Shown here one piece after another: positions 26,611 to 27,716 of a DNA stretch of 27,716 nt (the stretch's first letter is position 1; each line of letters begins with the position of its first letter). This DNA is from AC-32 sp036522595 (GTDB lineage Bacteria; Actinomycetota; Thermoleophilia; Gaiellales; Gaiellaceae), in assembly GCA_036522595.1 (NCBI GenBank), contig DATDFL010000087.1, positions 1 to 27,716 on the forward strand, read 5' to 3'. The translations under genes and the position numbers were made by a program. Below the pieces are notes generated by a model. The model searched no databases. It was not told where the DNA came from and worked only from the letters and a program-made list of their open reading frames with translations.

Positions 26611-27716
26611 CTACTGTCCGTAGACGTTCGCGAGCATCGTGTTCGCCCACTGCTGGCGGTACGCGACGTACCCGGCATCGCTCGGGTGGAGGTCGTCGCC
26701 CGAGATCAGGCCCTGGTGCGACTGGAAGAACGACCAGAGGTCGGGCCCGTGGACGACCTCCGGGAAGCTGTCGTAGAGCTCCTGGATCTTCGCGTTCAGG
26801 CCGGGCCCGCAGTCCTGAACCTCCTGGGTCCGCGCCCACGGGATGGTCGGGACGACGGGCACGTCGCCGTTGTCGATGACGGCCTGCACCATCGTCACTT
26901 CGTTGTCGTAAAAGGCGTCGGGGTCTATGCAGCCGTTCGCGTCGTTCGTCCCGTACGCGAGGCCCACGTACTTGCCGGGGAAGACGTTCAGCCAGTTCGG
27001 GACGAGATCGGCGCCGTCGGCCGAGACGAGCCCGCCGATGCCGCCGTCCTCGTAGGCCGGGAAGTAGTTCGGCAGCGCGTCGTGGATCAGCTCGCTGAAG
27101 TTCTCGCCGGCGCCGCTGATCGGGCTGTGGGGCATGCCGTCCTCGGTGATCGAGTCGCCGTAGAAGATCCAGCTGTCCGAGGAGCTGGCACTCGCGTCGT
27201 GGACGTCCATCTCCATCTCGGCGTCGTTGTTGCCGGACGAGCCGTCGGTCGCCGTGACGTTGATCCGGAGCCAGTTGTCGCCGGTCATGTCGACGAGGTG
27301 CTGCCGCGAGTGGAGGCGGTTGTTCGTGACCGTCGCGAGGGTCACCCAGCCGCTGCCCGGCGGGCTGCCCCCGCCCGCGCCGGGATTGCCTTGGATCGTG
27401 TAGTCGCGGAGGTTGTTGTACGCCTGGTCGCCCGTGACCGTGTGGTCGTAGGGCGTCGTGATCGGGTCGTTGTACCAGCCGACTATCACCTCCGTGCGGT
27501 TGGCGGCCGAGACCGACGAGAGGTCGTAGGCGAGCCAGGCTGTGCTCTCGCTCGAGCGCCAGTAGGTGGCGTAGTCGGAGTCGTTCGCGTCGCTCGCGTT
27601 TCCCGACGAGGCGAAGGCCGGCACGTCGCGGCTGATGACCGGCATCGGCGCCAGCGGTGGTGGAGGTGGTGGCGGCGGAGGAGGCGGCGGCGGTGGTGGT
27701 GGCGGCGGAGGTGGTG
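26611..27716 (-). CDS. Secreted SGNH/GDSL hydrolase with discoidin-like domain, N-terminus cut by window edge
   Basis: 368 codons are visible and the 5' end lies outside. From the N-terminal side: a run of 20 prolines (27655-27714), LAP, then a discoidin/F5-8C-like region (about 140 residues, DANDSDYATYWRSSESTAWLAYDLSS and SGWVTLATVTNNRLHSRQHLVDM). The SGNH hydrolase domain follows, with block I IFYGDSITEDG (catalytic Ser), block III GLAYGTNDANG (Asn) and block V DDLHPSDAGYVAY (Asp and His). This suggests an exported esterase or lipase acting on a polysaccharide or acylated glycan. The Met just after the proline run is not the true start. Confidence 0.88.
   Translation of the reverse strand, partial: PPPPPPPPPPPPPPPPPPPPLAPMPVISRDVPAFASSGNASDANDSDYATYWRSSESTAWLAYDLSSVSAANRTEVIVGWYNDPITTPYDHTVTGDQAYNNLRDYTIQGNPGAGGGSPPGSGWVTLATVTNNRLHSRQHLVDMTGDNWLRINVTATDGSSGNNDAEMEMDVHDASASSSDSWIFYGDSITEDGMPHSPISGAGENFSELIHDALPNYFPAYEDGGIGGLVSADGADLVPNWLNVFPGKYVGLAYGTNDANGCIDPDAFYDNEVTMVQAVIDNGDVPVVPTIPWARTQEVQDCGPGLNAKIQELYDSFPEVVHGPDLWSFFQSHQGLISGDDLHPSDAGYVAYRQQWANTMLANVYGQ
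27655..27716 (-). repeat. Poly-proline codon run
   Basis: Twenty consecutive proline codons on the minus strand (mixed CCA, CCG, CCT), continuing to the window edge. It forms an extended linker before the discoidin-like domain. Mixed codons argue against simple recent slippage. Confidence 0.85.

Noticed and set aside
1..27716. CRISPR array, tRNA, rRNA or insertion sequence
   Set aside because: No regularly spaced direct repeats, no cloverleaf with a CCA-ready acceptor in the short intergenic gaps, and no transposase or terminal inverted repeats were found by reading both strands.

Overview
The window reads as a gene-dense stretch of a high-GC actinomycete chromosome. GC-rich third codon positions, many GTG starts, GTGA/ATGA stop-start overlaps and TANNNT -10 boxes sitting 6-9 nt before start codons all point to Actinomycetota. 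The mix of families (FIST, Phage_holin_3_6/DUF3618, MmcQ, MntR/MntH) would suit a Thermoleophilia-like lineage, but that rank is my inference. I see no tRNA, rRNA, CRISPR, IS element or prophage.

Layout. 1-5185 (minus): a 2-oxo acid dehydrogenase operon, E1alpha-E1beta-E2-VOC-GNAT, joined by 4-8 nt overlaps, followed by a separately promoted and window-truncated E3 (lpdA). 5324-7748: an internally duplicated protein of unknown function (plus), argR (minus), then a four-gene small-protein/membrane cluster (plus). 7847-9023: a secreted tandem cupredoxin (minus) and a stand-alone cyclic-nucleotide-binding protein (plus). 9017-12447 (minus): pheS-pheT behind a leader containing a Phe-codon mini-ORF and competing hairpins. 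12507-13903 (plus): two tandem paralogous methyltransferases. 14036-18315 (minus): the translation block thrS-infC-rpmI-rplT-TrmH methyltransferase, plus a MOSC gene. Together with pheST and argR this resembles the actinobacterial order rpmI-rplT-tsnR-pheST-arg, with the arg biosynthetic genes absent and other genes inserted. 18433-21609: MmcQ/YjbR, a CBS-domain protein with a small basic protein, a FIST sensor protein, and msrB-msrA. 21675-24039: an ABC exporter pair and a LysE-type exporter. 24039-26610: mntR-mntH (Mn uptake) divergent from a cupin gene, with a palindromic operator between them. 26611-27716: a window-truncated secreted SGNH hydrolase with a poly-proline linker.

The most notable items are: the putative phenylalanine attenuator before pheS; a family of double-hairpin intergenic repeats, one of which separates a methyltransferase gene from an orphan copy of a methyltransferase C-terminus; a 152-nt same-strand overlap of infC with rpmI that gives IF3 an acidic tail; an apparent CTG start in a CTGA overlap; an MntR operator lying over two divergent leaderless promoters; and a strong tendency to leaderless starts and tail-to-tail stop-codon overlaps. 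Nothing here amounts to a recognisable new defence or mobile system; the novelty is mainly regulatory and architectural.
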